From Capra hircus (Eukaryota; Chordata; Mammalia; Artiodactyla; Bovidae), in NCBI RefSeq assembly GCF_001704415.2, contig NC_030811.1, positions 52,255,591-52,319,590 of the forward strand: a stretch of DNA of 64,000 bases, in the 5' to 3' direction. Positions 34,461 to 46,618 of this stretch are shown here, piece by piece (position 1 is the first letter of the stretch; each line of letters opens with the position of its first letter). The notes beneath the pieces were generated by a model. That model had not been told where the DNA came from. It worked only from the letters and a program-made list of their open reading frames with translations, and did no database searches. A program made the translations under genes and the position numbers.

Positions 34461-35350
34461 CTGCATATATGTATTTAAACAATACAGTTTTGCTTTTTGT
34501 TTTTACTACACGTTATTTTTGCCATTTCCATATCATCTTAATATTTATGCTTTTAAAATTCCATTTGAGAAACTACTTATCCTGGTTCCCTATAGTTGAA
34601 TATTTATGCTGTATCAAAAATTTCTGCCATTATGAATGAAACAGTTATAAAGTTGTTCTTTCTTTCAAGTTGGTCTTGAAAGGAATTCTCAGCATTAAAT
34701 CAGAGAAGTTGGGTTTTAGGGTAAAGAGTATGAAGATTTTAACGACCCACATGGCCCTACGTACACATCCCCATAGAATGTTTGTTAAATGGTGACCCTT
34801 AGCATCCATATTTACTTTACAACAGGTAATACATATGACTTCTACAAGTCAGGGAAGCCAGGACAAGAGAAAGTTCCAAAGAATTTGGGGAAGAAAGCAA
34901 ATCTCCCATACACTGTGGTCCAGGGAAGTTAAGCCACTGACTGAGAGCTCGCTTGGGAGAAGGGCATTTTAAGAAACTGGTCTTCCTTTCCCCATTAAAT
35001 TATTTTTATGGCACTGAGCGGAGCATTTCAGGGAACTCCCTGAGTCTTAGAACTCAGTGTGTTCCTGACTCTGTTTAGTTTGTTGATTTTTGTGTCCTTT
35101 CTCTTCCAAAAGTGATTTCAGGCAGATTATATACAGAGACATAAAATACAGTACAATAATGCCAAAATAAAAAGATAACCAGATCAAAGAGAAACCATGA
35201 GCAAGCAGAATATATACCTTCCAAAAATATATGCTTTAAGATCTCATGGAAAGTTGTGCCATGAATTATACCCTTAGGAAAGAGGGAAATATAAACCAGC
35301 ACCAGATAAACCAGTTGCCTAGGAAAAGAGCAGCTCTCTGCCACTGAATT
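34461..35350. other. Stretch without a recognised feature
   Basis: An 89-codon minus-strand frame ending at 35075 is hydrophobic in part but has no recognisable family motif and lies in AT-rich DNA. No repeat was named. Confidence 0.3.
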
Positions 35351-35353
35351 CTC

Positions 35354-35597
35354 TCAGCATCTCTCAGACTCCAAGACATTGCTTAGCCACGCTTCCATTT
35401 CAGCTACGTAGCTCCTAAACTTCTCCGTTGTGACCATTGCTGCCACCGACATAGGCTAGATTTATGAAGTCTAGAACCCCAGGTGCCTTGTACTTGATGA
35501 CGGAATTTTGAAGATGGCCATCCGGTGGGAGTGATACAGGCTTGAGGGGAGAGAACTTAGGCATAAGTACCTGAGAGCCTAAAACTGTTTGTCCCAT
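35354..35597 (-). pseudogene. Possible decayed gene fragment, unidentified
   Basis: Two minus-strand frames overlap out of phase by one. One runs 35597-35415 (60 codons, beginning MGQTVLGSQVL, ending YVGGSNGHNGEV). The other runs 35452-35354 (32 codons, including EKFRSYVAEMEAWL). Both have balanced, protein-like composition, and the change of frame near 35450 would suit a single ancestral frame hit by an indel. No family is recognised and chance remains likely. Confidence 0.18.
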
Positions 35598-35604
35598 TTG
35601 AATT

Positions 35605-35800
35605 TGACTTTAAATACTTCTTTTCTGATTATAGAAGTAATATAAAACGTAGCTTCATTTTAGAAAATGGAAAAACTACAAAGAAGAAAATAAATGTCAC
35701 TATAAATCTACAACACCTAGACTTTTTAAACCTTTAGATGTATTTCTTTTCATAGTTATGATTTTACGTGTTATGTATACACACATTTTTGTGTGTGCAC
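35605..35800. mobile_element. Probable old L1 3' UTR fragment
   Basis: 'gattatagaagtaatataaaacg' and 'tagaaaatggaaaaactacaaagaagaaaata' follow a common old L1 3' UTR. Similar sequence occurs at 41130-41290 and 52740-52870. Confidence 0.5.
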
Positions 35801-35809
35801 ACATATATA

Positions 35810-35835
35810 TGTGTACTATATATATATAGTACACA
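35810..35835. repeat. 26 bp perfect AT-rich palindrome
   Basis: The left arm tgtgtactatata is the exact complement of the right arm read backwards. It sits inside a mixed CA/TG/TA tract (35775-35840) and could form a hairpin. Confidence 0.85.
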
Positions 35836-36138
35836 CACACCTAGAAACTACAGACAAAGCAAATGGGAAAGAGGCAAACTGAAGATTGTCTGAAGCCCTG
35901 CATTGTAACTATTGAGGGTTTAAAAGAATCCCTGACCCTATCATAGGTGGAAAGGGAATTAGGTTAAGGATTCCAGGTCCTTCACATGGTAGTCCCTCCA
36001 TTTTTCTAAGACTCATATCCCTCAGAAAATATGGCAGCTCTTGATATATGGGTCCCATATATTTATTGTTGGGGTTAGTATAATTATATGTCTGTGTTTT
36101 TACACTGCAGACAAAAATATTTGTCCTAATGTTATATA

Positions 36139-36337
36139 TGAGTGAAGTCGCTCAGTCGTGTCTGACTCTTTGTGATCCCCGTGGACTGTAGCCTACCAGG
36201 CTTCTCCATCCATGGGATTCTCCAGGCAAGAATACTGGAGTGGGTTGCCATTTCCTTCTCCAGAGGATCTTCCCAACCCAGGGATTGAATCTGGGTCTCC
36301 TGCATTGGAGGCAGACGCTTTAACCTCTGAGCCACCC
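36139..36337 (-). mobile_element. Bov-tA SINE, near full length
   Basis: Minus strand: 'gtgaagtcgctcagtcgtg' at the 3' end, the Bov-A body, then the head complement 'ctctgagccaccccttacc'. No clear TSD. Confidence 0.9.
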
Positions 36338-36469
36338 CTTACCATTTCTAACCTCTACAAGAATCATTGATAATTACACATTAGAATGGGATAGTTACAG
36401 AATAATAATGTTAGAAAAGACTTCAAAAGCTCATAAGGCATGGGCCTTGTTGATACACATATTATGGGC

Positions 36470-37060
36470 TAAGCAATATGATAAAAAGTTCTAAAAACAT
36501 GTATGCCCTCTGACCCAGTAAGTCTACTTCAAGAAATTTATCAGAATGTGTATGAAGATATATGTATAAATAGGTACATCATATCTCTATAATGACATGA
36601 AATTGGAAACACCCTATGCAACAGTGGAAGATTATGGAAGTCTCAATGATTCTTGTAGGATAAGCATAAACCATGATAATTAAACAGATTGCTTATGACT
36701 TTGCATCTGATAAAGAATCTGCCTGCAATGCAGAAGACCCGGGTTTGATCCCTGAGTAGGGAAGATCCCCTGGAGAAGGTAATGACAACCCATTCCAGTA
36801 TTCTTGCCTGGTGAATTCCACAAACAGATCATGGAGTCACAAAGAATTGGACATGGCTAAGTGACTAACACACTTTGAAAACAAAACAAAGTCAGTTTAA
36901 AAGTTATACCTATATAAAGAAGTAATATATTTTCCATGTGTATGATCCTTAGGAACAAACTTGGAGCAACCTAAAGATTGACTATTTTTAGATTTTAAAA
37001 TATAAGTAAGACATTCCTATAACTGCTATTAATCACCAGTTTTAAACATGCTATTCTAGC
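36470..37060 (+). mobile_element. Old L1 3' part, split by a Bov-tA
   Basis: 'ccctctgacccagtaagtctacttcaag' and 'gaaattggaaacaccctatgc' lie before the SINE. 'tcctataactgc' and the AT-rich continuation lie after it. Boundaries are approximate. Confidence 0.55.
36698..36870 (+). mobile_element. Bov-tA SINE with an internal deletion
   Basis: Head 'ctgataaagaatctgcctgc', B-box-like 'gggtttgatccc', Bov-A body and 3' 'gaattggacatggctaag'. About 25 bases (the 'gagcctgg...gtccatgg' segment) are missing after 'acaaacagatcatgg'. Confidence 0.85.
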
Positions 37061-37469
37061 ATGTCTTTAGACTTAAGAAGCCTTTGTCTATAAATCTACC
37101 CTATGTAACTCTTTTATTTGGAAGAGAGCATAATGCAGATGACAAATGATTCATTGTTCCTAGAGCCAAGTAATATCATTCTGGAACAAAAGGAAAGAGA
37201 AAAATAGTAACAAACATTGTTGTGATTTTAAAATTTGGATTGATTTGATATTTCAACATTGTTCTAATCTATCATACTTTCTGTTTTATTCCATTTTTCT
37301 AGCTGGATCTTTAATAACAAAAAGGAATGTTTGAAATCTTACATACAGGCTCCGTTATTTAAACAACTCAGACATTGTTACTGCATTCAATTCTATTGCT
37401 CTGTAAGAGATTAGAAAATACAAAAATCACTGTAACAAAGCCAACATAGGATTTTCTGAAAGGCTTCAA

Positions 37470-37600
37470 ATACAACATTCATCACAAATGTTTACTGAGC
37501 ACCTTCTGTGGTCTAGTTACAGGGCTAGGTGCCAGCGAGCCAGACAGAGCCTTTCCTGAACTCACAGAACTTGTAACCAAAAACCATACTCTAATGGAAA
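37470..37600 (-). mobile_element. L2 LINE 3' tail
   Basis: 'caaatgtttactgagcacc' and 'agggctaggtgccagcg' are the complement of the L2 end. Confidence 0.5.
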
Positions 37601-37845
37601 GAATGAAATTAAGAAGCAAATGACCAGACTTCTACAGGATCTTTTCCTTCCATTGTCTTCTCAGATGCTAAGCCACCTTTTTCAGTTCGCTTCCTTTACG
37701 GAAAAAGGGGATGGGGGTGGGTACGGGCCTAACTTTTAAAGAAAATTTCTTAAAAGTGATTTGGCACGTTGAATCAGACTCCCAATGCACCCTTTTAATA
37801 ACAGAGATCAACAGAGAAGGAGCATGAATAACAAACATACCTATT

Positions 37846-38652
37846 TTCAGTTCAGTTCAGTTCAGTCGCTCAGTCGTGTCCGACTCTTTGCGACCCCATG
37901 AATCGCAGCACGCCAGGCCTCCCTGTCCATCACCATCTCCTGGAGTTTACTCAGACTCATGTCCATCGAGTCAGTGATGCCATCCAGCCATCTCATCCTT
38001 GGTCATCCCCTTCTCCTCCTGCCCCCAATCCCTCCCAGCATCAGAGTCTTTTCCAATGAGTCAACTCTTCCCATGAGGTGGCCAAAGTACTGGAGCTTCA
38101 GCTTTAACATCATTCCTTCCAAAGAAATCCCAGGGTTGATCTCCTTTAGAATGGCCTGGTTGGATCTCCTTGCAGTCCAAGGGGCTCTCAACAGTCTTCT
38201 CCAACACCACTGTTCAAAAGCATCAATTCTTTGGTGCTCAGCTTTCTTCACAGTCCAACTGTCACATCCATACATGACCACTGGAAAAACCATAGCCTTG
38301 ACTAGCCAGACCTTTGTTGGCAAAATAATGTCTCTGCTTTTCAATATGCTCTCTAGGTTGGTCATAACTTTCCTTCCAAGGAGTAAGCGTCTTTTAATTT
38401 CATGGCTGCAGTCACCATCTGCAGTGATTTTGGAGCCCCCCAAAATAAAGTCTGACACTGTTTCCACTGTTTCCCCATCTATTTGCCCTGAAGTGATGGG
38501 ACCAGATGCCATGATCTTCGTTTCCTGAATGTTGAGCTTTAAGCCAAGTTTTTCACTCTCCTCTTTCACTTTCATCAAGAGGCTTTTTAGTTCCTCTTCA
38601 CTTTCTCCCATAAGGGTGGTATCCTCTGCATATCTGAGGTTATTGAGATTTC
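37846..38652 (-). mobile_element. BovB LINE, 5'-truncated, copy 5
   Basis: The TTCAG tail at 37847-37865 is followed by the BovB 3' part, up to the RT palm near 38652 where the match stops at 'ggttattgagattt'. No TSD was found. Sequence to the right (38653-38890) is not BovB. Confidence 0.95.
38003..38652 (-). pseudogene. BovB RT C-terminal frame, open but truncated
   Basis: One frame is open from the flank through NLNNLRYAEDTTLM to GGIGGRRRRG. The catalytic box reads YAED instead of YADD. It covers thumb and C-terminal sequence, including WTARRSNQ and YFGHLM. The frame starts in unrelated flanking DNA at 38740, so its first about 29 codons are not BovB. Confidence 0.9.
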
Positions 38653-39109
38653 GGTTGATATCAATGTAATCTTCATCTCTGGTTAGGTGGTTAGCACCCC
38701 CACCCTCCTCCATCATACATATACAGAAATCCTTTGACAAGCTTCATTATTGGCTTCATAGGATTGTCCTCAGCGAGCATGGACCTTAAGAGATCAGGCT
38801 TTCAGGACAAGAAGGTCCTGGGTAAAACTGTGAGCATAATAGCCACTGATCAATGGTGCCCCCTCTCCTAGACGATGTCACAGGTTCCTTCCCACTGTCT
38901 GCATCCAGCCTCCTACACTTCTCCTACCCTTTGCTTTTCAATGGTTTTTCAATTACCAATCTGATAGTAATGCCCAGAGAGTAATAAAATGCCAACTTCA
39001 GCAGAAAACAGAGCTTTAAGTTAAAGGGCTAACTCTAAACAAGCAATTGAAGGCACTAGTGAGCATATAGAATATATTTGGGCAAAACAAAGGAAGAGAA
39101 ACCTTGAGG
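38653..39109. other. Stretch without a recognised feature
   Basis: Unique-looking sequence. I see no motif-bearing frame and no repeat. Confidence 0.35.
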
Positions 39110-39310
39110 TGGGCGCAGGCATCAGACCACAGACAGAAAACACCTGGGTTCAAATTCTTTCTGAGTGTCAGTTTCTTCAAGTACAAAATGGAAATAATGA
39201 CATCTATTTTGTAAGATTTTATCTTTTTATAGTGTGGATTACGCATGATATTGTCTGTAAAGGACTCTGGATCCACTCAGTGCTTGATAAATACTGGCTG
39301 TTGTCACTAT
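39110..39310 (+). mobile_element. MIR SINE, diverged
   Basis: 'cacctgggttcaaattctttc', 'gtcagtttcttcaagtacaaaatgg' and the 3' 'cagtgcttgataaatactgg' follow MIR. Confidence 0.7.
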
Positions 39311-41344
39311 GCCTCTGAAGTCAGATGCCTTTGAAGCTGTGATTTCTGTACAACAGCATGTCCTCAATCTCTTTTCCTATCTGTAAAGTGGAATACAAGA
39401 GGGTTCTTGAGCTGAGTCTGAACTCTAATAATTTGGAATGAACGGAAAAACATTGAAGAGAAGGTGTTTAGAACAGACCAAATTTTTTAAACTGCAGTTT
39501 ATTTTTCTAGAGAAAGCAGAGGTTCTTATGCTTCAGTTTGCAGTAGAAGCACTGAGAAAACTTTGCCCCTTTCTCTGTTAATTTATTCATCACATACTAG
39601 TTACAAACATGCTTGAGACACATATATTCTTTCCTCAGGAAATTTGTTTTTAAATGCAATGTCTGGGGCCCTTTCCTAACAAATTTTGATGGAGAAGACC
39701 TTGGAATCCAGACCTAGGAATCTGTATTTTTAAAAAGCACCCTGATCGTTCTGAGGCAAAATATCTGTGGACAAACTAAGAAACATGGCTGGAGAAAGTG
39801 TGCCTTGATTTTCACTTTGAGAATACACTATTTTGGGAAAGTCTCTTTAAAGAGCCTTTTGGTAATTCCAAGGGAAAATGAAAAATTCAAAGGTAAAACT
39901 CAGAAGTGGAAAGATTTAAGACAATGAAACCTAAATAGATGAGCAAAGTAAAATTAAGGGCTGTCTTCATTGTGAGTGATTGTTCTTAATGCAGATTTAG
40001 ACTGCCATGAATCTGGACTATTTCACTTCCCAAAGAATTACCGAATAGTTTCACTAGGAGAACTGGAGCAGAGATGAACAGAATCAGGAGGAAAGAAAGT
40101 CTAGATTGTTTTTGCAGGTGTGAAGCCTGCCAAGAGTGGGAGTAGGACTAAAAAGCCCAACAAAGCCCAACACCTTTAGTTCTGTGCAGACTCCCTTCGG
40201 TGTTACTGTAGACAAAATGTCCCCAACTTTGGAAAAGGTACCCTGTCAGGTTGGATCCTGATTCATTGTCCTGTTGGCGATAAGAGCGAGGTCTTCCTGA
40301 AGGTCAGGGCTTCTTGGACAGTTAGCCATCCCAGTAGGTAGAAGATCTTCCGCTGCAAGATCCTCATGCAAGCACTGGTTGAGGCCTGGGCTCCGGCAGA
40401 AGAAAACTGGTCTAGGGTGTCCATTTTGGGGAAGGTACCAGCCGTTGCAAGATGGTGCTTCAGGCCAGGGATGAGAGAGATAGAGTTAGCAGGTGACTCC
40501 TGTTTGGAGGGGCTCTTTTTTATGACTCAGGTTTTTTTGGTTGTTATTTCCAGTCCTTCAGTAAAAGTGAGTACATTTGGCGGACTTTTCAACTCCTAAA
40601 TGTTGAGTCAACACCATGTTCTAAGGTACGACAATGAACTTGGCATCCTACTTCTATGATTCTTTCTAATGTTAGCCTTGAGGTCTGAAGAGAATTACGG
40701 AATAAGCTGGTGTCCAAACTGGACCAAGCTATATGAGGGGGTTTATGTGAAAAACCAGCAATCTTTCTGAGCACCTGGTAGGATCTGCTTTGGGCCTACA
40801 AAGATCTGAGTGTTTAATCCCTCTAAAGGTTGCAAATGATGGTCTGTTCCCCTTACCCCTATAGAAAATCTTTTTTTAATGTGGACTTAGTGCAGATTTT
40901 TCACTAATGCTCTTGAAGAGCTTATGTGAGCAGTTTGAACTTTAAAATATTATAAACAAAATTCCACTCTTTCCAGCTAAAAACATTGGCTTCTGCTAGA
41001 AGTATAAGTAGAAACTGACTGATTAGTTTTGATGAAAGTGAGAATTATGTGTAATTAGCAGTTAGTTTTTTGGCATCCACATAGCAATCTATTTGCTCTC
41101 TTTAAGTGAGATCACCATCTTTTTTTAATTTAAGAAAAAAATTTTCCATTACAGATGTAATACGTGTTCTTATTGAAAATTTAAAAATAAAATAGAAGGA
41201 AAAAGTATTGATAGTCTCACATACAGATACTTTGTGATGTATATTCCTTTCCATGTATATATCTTTACATAATTGCAATCACATGGTATATAAAAAATTA
41301 CATATGCTAATTTCTTAAAAATCTGCTTTAAAAATATCTGCTAA
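39311..41344. other. Long stretch without a recognised gene
   Basis: A weak MER5-like phrase is at about 39690-39760 (gaatctgtatttttaaaaagc). A 77-codon plus-strand frame at 40366-40599 has no recognised motif. Old L1-like text is at 41130-41290. Nothing else is supported. Confidence 0.35.
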
Positions 41345-41906
41345 CTACTTAAGTGTGCATCAATAGGCGAATGGATAAAGAAGTGTGATAAAATCCAGAA
41401 TATTACTCAGCCATAAAAAAGAATGAAATATTGTCATTTGCAGCAATGTAGATGGACCTAAAGATTATCATAGTGAGTCAGACAAAGACAAGTATTATAT
41501 GATATCACTTATATGTAGAATCTAAGAAAATGATACAAATGCATTTATTTATAAAACAGACAGACTCATGGACATAGAAGACAAATTTACTTTGCAGGTG
41601 GCACTAGTGGTAAAGAACCCACCTGCCAAGGCAGGAGACACAAGAGATGCAGTTTTGATCTGTGGGTCAGGAAGATCCCCTGGAGAAGGAAATGGCAAAC
41701 CACTTCAGTGTTCTTGCCTAGCACGCACAAAGGGGAAAGGAGAGGAGAACGGATAAATTAGGAATTTGGGATTAACATATACACACTACTATATATAAAA
41801 GAGATAAACAGCAAGGATTTGCTGTATAGCACAGGGAACTATATTAAATATCTTGTCATAACCTATAATAGAAAAAGAATCTGAAAAATAGTGTATATGT
41901 ATAGAT

Positions 41907-41937
<31 letters not shown>

Positions 41938-42005
41938 AAACTTTGCAGTATACCTGAAACTAACACAGTATTGTAAATCAATTACTCTTCAATTAAAAAA
42001 AATAC
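41345..42005 (+). mobile_element. Ruminant L1 3' UTR, split by a Bov-tA
   Basis: 'atattactcagccataaaaaag', 'gatatcacttatatgtagaatc', then after the SINE 'gggattaacatatacacactac', 'tagcacagggaactatatt' and the end 'caattactcttcaattaaaa'. A CA repeat is at about 41903-41930. Confidence 0.9.
41593..41731 (+). mobile_element. Bov-tA SINE, 3'-truncated
   Basis: Head 'gcaggtggcactagtgg', then 'gttttgatctgtgggtcagg' and 'gaaatggcaaaccacttcag', ending after 'gttcttgcctagc'. The second half of the Bov-A body is lost. Confidence 0.85.
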
Positions 42006-43299
42006 ACCAGAGATTCAATTATGCAGAAAAAAATCTGCTAACTATATGAAGCATGAAAAAAAATCACTTCGAAGTTCACTGCCCAGACTTACTTTGGATG
42101 CACTTCCTCGCAATTCCTTTACCATACATTTCCCCCCCACATGATTGCTTATGTTGGATTAAAGATCTGTTAATTCAGGAACGTTTGCAGATCCTGTAGG
42201 AAAGGGTGTGAAGAGGTTCATTGACATATCCGGTCTGTTACTTAGTGGTTTAGTAGTCTTTCCTAATCAAACCTCAATGACTCAGGACTCTCAGTATGAC
42301 TTTGAAAGGTACAGAAATTCATCATTCATGTTCCATGGCAGAAAAAAAAAAGTGGCCATTATGATACACTATGTCATTCTGCTTTTGTGCAGAGAAAGCA
42401 CCTTTAAAATGTAAGTCTTCTGGTTCAGTTTCTTAACAGTGACCAGTGTAGCCATGGTTAGCAAGTGCTGGGAGAGAACACAGTCCACTACTGCTGTCAG
42501 TGACCACTAAGTATGCAGAAGATTTCCTCTGATCTGAAAGCTGGAGGATATGGCTCAATGACCCATTTCCTGGCACTGGAAAGTGGAGAGTTGACGTCAC
42601 AGGAGAGGCCGCGTTGAAGGAAGCACAGTTGGGCCAAGCTTTGCATCTGCACTCGGACCCCCTGCTGGAACTCCTGATTTCAGGTTTGACCTGAGTCAAT
42701 GAAAGAGCTTCTGAACTTTCAATTATGACTTCCTCTTTTTGGAATTCTTAATTTTTGTTGATACCTTGGTCATCTGAATACATCTTCTAGAAATTTCCTC
42801 AAGTAAGATAGAGGAATGATTCATGTTGTGAGATATAATATACATATGCAATTACATAAAGATGTGAAATTCTGGTGTCACAATTATTTCCTAAAGTCTG
42901 TAGACATGTCTTTGTTGTCTTCTAGAACTGGCTACTGCAGAGACCAAGTCTGCGGTGAGCTGATTTGTACGCTTCTGTAGGTAACCTTTCGTTCTCTCTG
43001 CTTGTTTGGATTGCTTGTTATTTTTAATTTAACGATTTTTCTAGAATATGTATAATGAAATACTATTTTTGTAAAGCTCCTGGGTATATTTTCCCTCTGT
43101 GCCATCCGGTTTATTATTTTTTTCCTTTCTCTTGAAGGCTGGGCAGGAAGCCTGATTCCCAGGATTCAAGGAGGCTGCAGAGCCCTGAAGGATAAAGCCA
43201 TGTTGTGGAGATGCTCTTAACAGAAACACCTGGGCCTTGACGAAACTGGAAGAACACACCAGGAGTCACTCTAGGACCTGCAGGTGGAGGCTGATGCTC
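42006..43299. other. Stretch without a recognised gene
   Basis: An 88-codon minus-strand frame at 42433-42699 has a fair codon balance but no recognisable motif. A palindromic TGACGTCA (CRE-like octamer) occurs at 42593-42600. No promoter context supports it. Confidence 0.3.
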
Positions 43300-43865
43300 A
43301 CACACAGGCTGGGACTGCTCTTTCTAACACCTGCACGGCTCACCTCCTCACTTCCTTCAGGGCTCTGCTCATGTTTCACCTCCTCAAGGAGGCTTTCCCT
43401 GACCACCCTGTCCCCACTCCCATCCCCATCCTTTCCCTGCATTCCTGTCTCCTCACCCTGCTTTGATCTCCATAGCACATATCCCAACCAACATAGAACA
43501 GGCTCACGTCTAATGTTGTCTAGAAGGCTCCTTTCTGCTTTGCTGGACTTTGCTAGGCCCACTTTCCAAGTCTTCATCACTCTGAATGTATGGAACACAA
43601 GAAGAGCTTGAAATTTCTGTGTCCCCCCTATAGCGCTTCTTTGTTGGGGCCACACCTCCCAGGGCACACTGTCACTCCCTTCTCCCTCTCTCACCTCCTG
43701 CTGAGTTGTCTTCTGAGTGTCAGTCTCAAAACGGACATAAAACCGACATGTGTTTTGCTTGATGGAAGCTTCAGAAGAGTGTAATTTTTTTTTGTTCACT
43801 CCTCTATCCCTAGCTTCTAGAACAATGCCTGGCTTGCAATGAACAATTGTTGAGCAAATTTAGGA
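43300..43865 (+). mobile_element. L2 LINE 3' region
   Basis: 'ctcacttccttcagggctctgctc', 'cacctcctcaaggaggctttccctgaccaccctg' and the end 'tagaacaatgcctggcttgc' are L2. The middle (about 43500-43790) is poorly matched and may be an insertion or simply decayed. Longer frames on both strands here are by-products of its C-rich composition. Confidence 0.75.
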
Positions 43866-44447
43866 ATGTATCCAATGGACAGGTTTGAAAGAGTTAGTTT
43901 GGAAATGGGAAGGTTAGTGGGAGAGACAGGGCTCTGACTACCTCAAAAAGCAGCAGTCATAGAATAGGACAGAACTCCTCCTTTTCTGCTTGAACTGACT
44001 TGCATTTGTAGGGCAAGATGGTGGTGAAAGGATAAATGCATCTCTACCTACATAGGCAATCTCATTTTCAAGAGGTAAGAACTGGGAAGACCTACAATAT
44101 TCTGGCACTTGGTTGACTGTCCTTGTTTTCAGTATTGTAAATTCTTGTTTCCTGGGTCTTCATATGACTTTCAGTAGGAAGGGGCAAAGCTGTTTCAGGA
44201 TTGTTACCCAGACTTGCCATTTTGAACTGGACTCATAGTTATACTTTTAATTGACTTAATGAACACCTCACAGAGAATGAAAAGGTAGGCTAGAGGCAGC
44301 TCCATTCATCCCACAAAGGGCAGGCAAGAGACTGCAGGTCTATGTTCTATCTGCACTACAGAAGATTTTACAAAATTATTTTGTTATGGTTCCCGAGTAC
44401 ATACAAATACCTTTTATTTGGTGTACATTAGTACGTTTGGAGCCTAA

Positions 44448-44665
44448 GGAAGGAAGGTTGGTGCTTAGTCATGTCCAACTCTTGGGACTCCTTGTACTAT
44501 AGCCTGCCAGGCTCCTCTGCCCTGGAATTTTCCAGCAAGAATACTGGAGTGGGTTGCCATTTTCTACTCCAGGGGATCTTCCCTACCCAGGGATTGAACC
44601 CGTGTCTCTTGTGTCTCCTGCACTGGCAGGTGGGTTCTTTATCACTAGTGCCACCTGGGAAGCCC
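44448..44665 (-). mobile_element. Bov-tA SINE, full length, 11 bp TSD
   Basis: The minus-strand Bov-A body and tRNA head complement end in 'gccacctgggaagccc'. The TSD ttggagcctaa is at 44437-44447 and 44666-44676. Confidence 0.95.
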
Positions 44666-44676
44666 TTGGAGCCTAA

Positions 44677-46009
44677 AAGACTAACTAAATCATTTGGACC
44701 TAGATTTTATATTGGTTTTATCTGGTTATAAAATGCAAGAAGTGAAGATTAAAAGAAAAGTAGCATCCAAGCTTATAAAAACAAATAAAATACATCTGAT
44801 TGATTCTTTGGTAGTTTATTGATGTTAAGACTCATTTTTCATTGAAAAACTACAAAATTTCCCTTTTATCTCTCCTGAAGCCCGTCAGAATAAACTGATG
44901 ACAGGATAATTCACATCCAAGCATTTTGTGATATTTTGATATTGGGCTTCCCTTCTTCTAATCTTATTTTTTATTCCAGACCACACATTCTCAGTTTGTT
45001 GATAATGCATTTGGTTGCAGCCTGAGATATTTCCAGGTCTAAAGCCAGGTTCACATTTTTGCTTTGAAGAGGCAGAAATTCCAAACAAATACAGATGGTC
45101 AGACCATAAACTTAATTAAAATTTCTACTTTACTGGATGCTACATTAAATATGGCCATAATGCCAAGAGAAATACATGAAAAATCCATTTGTCTCCACAT
45201 CCTGCTGCTCCTACATAGTATAAAATAACAGAATGCTAAGTATGTGTTTGTGTATGTGTGTGAGAGCATGTGTGCCTTAATCTAGCTCTCTCTTCTGGCT
45301 TGGCTGTCATACTAGTAATGTTTTGACCAATAAAAGATGGGTTTTAATTAAAATCTGGGATTGGCTAGCTGTACATCTGTTAACTTTTCCTATGTAATTT
45401 TCAAGCACTAATTTAGATACTTTCTGAAGAACTGTGATTTCCTCTCTTTTTTGTGCAAAAAAAAAGAGCATTTTAATCTTCCTAATTAAGCGCAGAATAT
45501 GTATTTATTTTAAAATTATGTGGAGTTAATAACCTTCATTTCAGGAAGGCAATAAAGGTCATTCATAGGAAAGTAAAAGAGCTTTCTTATAGAACTCAAA
45601 AGGGAGGAAAGGACCTAGCCCTGTCATTTGAAGATAAGGACTCATGTCCTGGAGAGAATAAGTGAGAATGAATAGTTCATGGTGGCTTGATCACACTGAG
45701 CCCCGGGCTGGCTGGACAGGGAGGTCTGAAGGGACTGCTGGGGCCACATGGGATCAGTTTGATTGGCCCTCTGATGGGACAACATCCACAGTTTCCACCA
45801 GCTAACTTATGTCAGATTCCCCAGAGAGATGAACCTGAGGCCAAGGCATATACATAAGGACTTCATTGGTGGGTGTAATCCCAAAGAAGGGTGGAGATAC
45901 AAAGCAAGCAGAAGGGTATACTTCAAATTGGCCAGCACTAGGGTCAACTGGCTGCTTTATCTCAGGATCTTCTGAAGAGCCTAATAAAATGCATCTCAGG
46001 ACCCTCTGT
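44677..46009. other. Stretch without a recognised gene
   Basis: AT-rich in its first half. Bases 45790-46000 resemble an old repeat (gattccccagagagatgaacc) that I cannot name. No supported gene. Confidence 0.3.
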
Positions 46010-46618
46010 TTTGGGCTGAATTGTGTCCCCCCAGATTTATACACTGAAATCCTAACTACCAGTATTTCAGATTGGGACTGTATTTAGAGATAAGGTCTTT
46101 AAAGAAGTGATTTAAAAACACATTATTTATTTTTGACTGTGTTGGGTCTTAGCTGTGGCACGCAGGGTCTTTTGTTGCGGCACGTGGGCTCAGTTGCCTT
46201 GCGGCATGCGGGATCCTAGGTCCCCAACCAGGGATGGAACCCATGTCCCTCACAGGTTTGAAGGAAGATGGATTTTTAACCAATGGACCATCAAGGAAGT
46301 CCCTATAGAAGTGATTAAGTTAATTTGAGACTGTTAGGGTGGCTCCTAATCCAATTTGACTGTTGTCCTTTTAAGATGAGGAAAACTTGGAAACATAGAG
46401 TCACCAGGGATGGATATGCACAGAGGAGAAACAGCATGTGAGGACACCAACAGAAGATGGCTCTCTACAAGCCAAAGAGAGAGGTCCAGAAGAAACCAAT
46501 CCTGCGGACAATTGAATCTTGAACTTCTGGCCTCCAGAACTTCGCAACAATAAATTTCTGCTCTTCAAGCCATTCAGTCTGTGGTGCTTTGTTATGATAT
46601 ACCCCTAGCAAACAAATG
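46010..46618 (+). mobile_element. MLT1-type LTR, split by a CHR SINE
   Basis: The left part 'ttgggctgaattgtgtcccc' to 'gataaggtctttaaagaagtgatt' and the right part 'ttaagttaatttgagactg' to 'gtggtgctttgttatgat' are continuous in the MLT1 consensus once 46113-46316 is removed. Confidence 0.85.
46113..46306 (-). mobile_element. CHR-type SINE with 10 bp TSD
   Basis: The complement of the CHR head is at its right end (atcaaggaagtccc). 'ggtccccaaccagggatgg' and 'tgggtcttagctgtggcac' lie within. The TSD agaagtgatt is at 46103-46112 and 46307-46316. Confidence 0.9.

Noticed and set aside
43266..43799. 177-codon minus-strand frame and 124-codon plus-strand frame
   Set aside because: Both lie over L2 3' sequence, whose C-rich, stop-poor composition opens frames on both strands. 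No motif is present.
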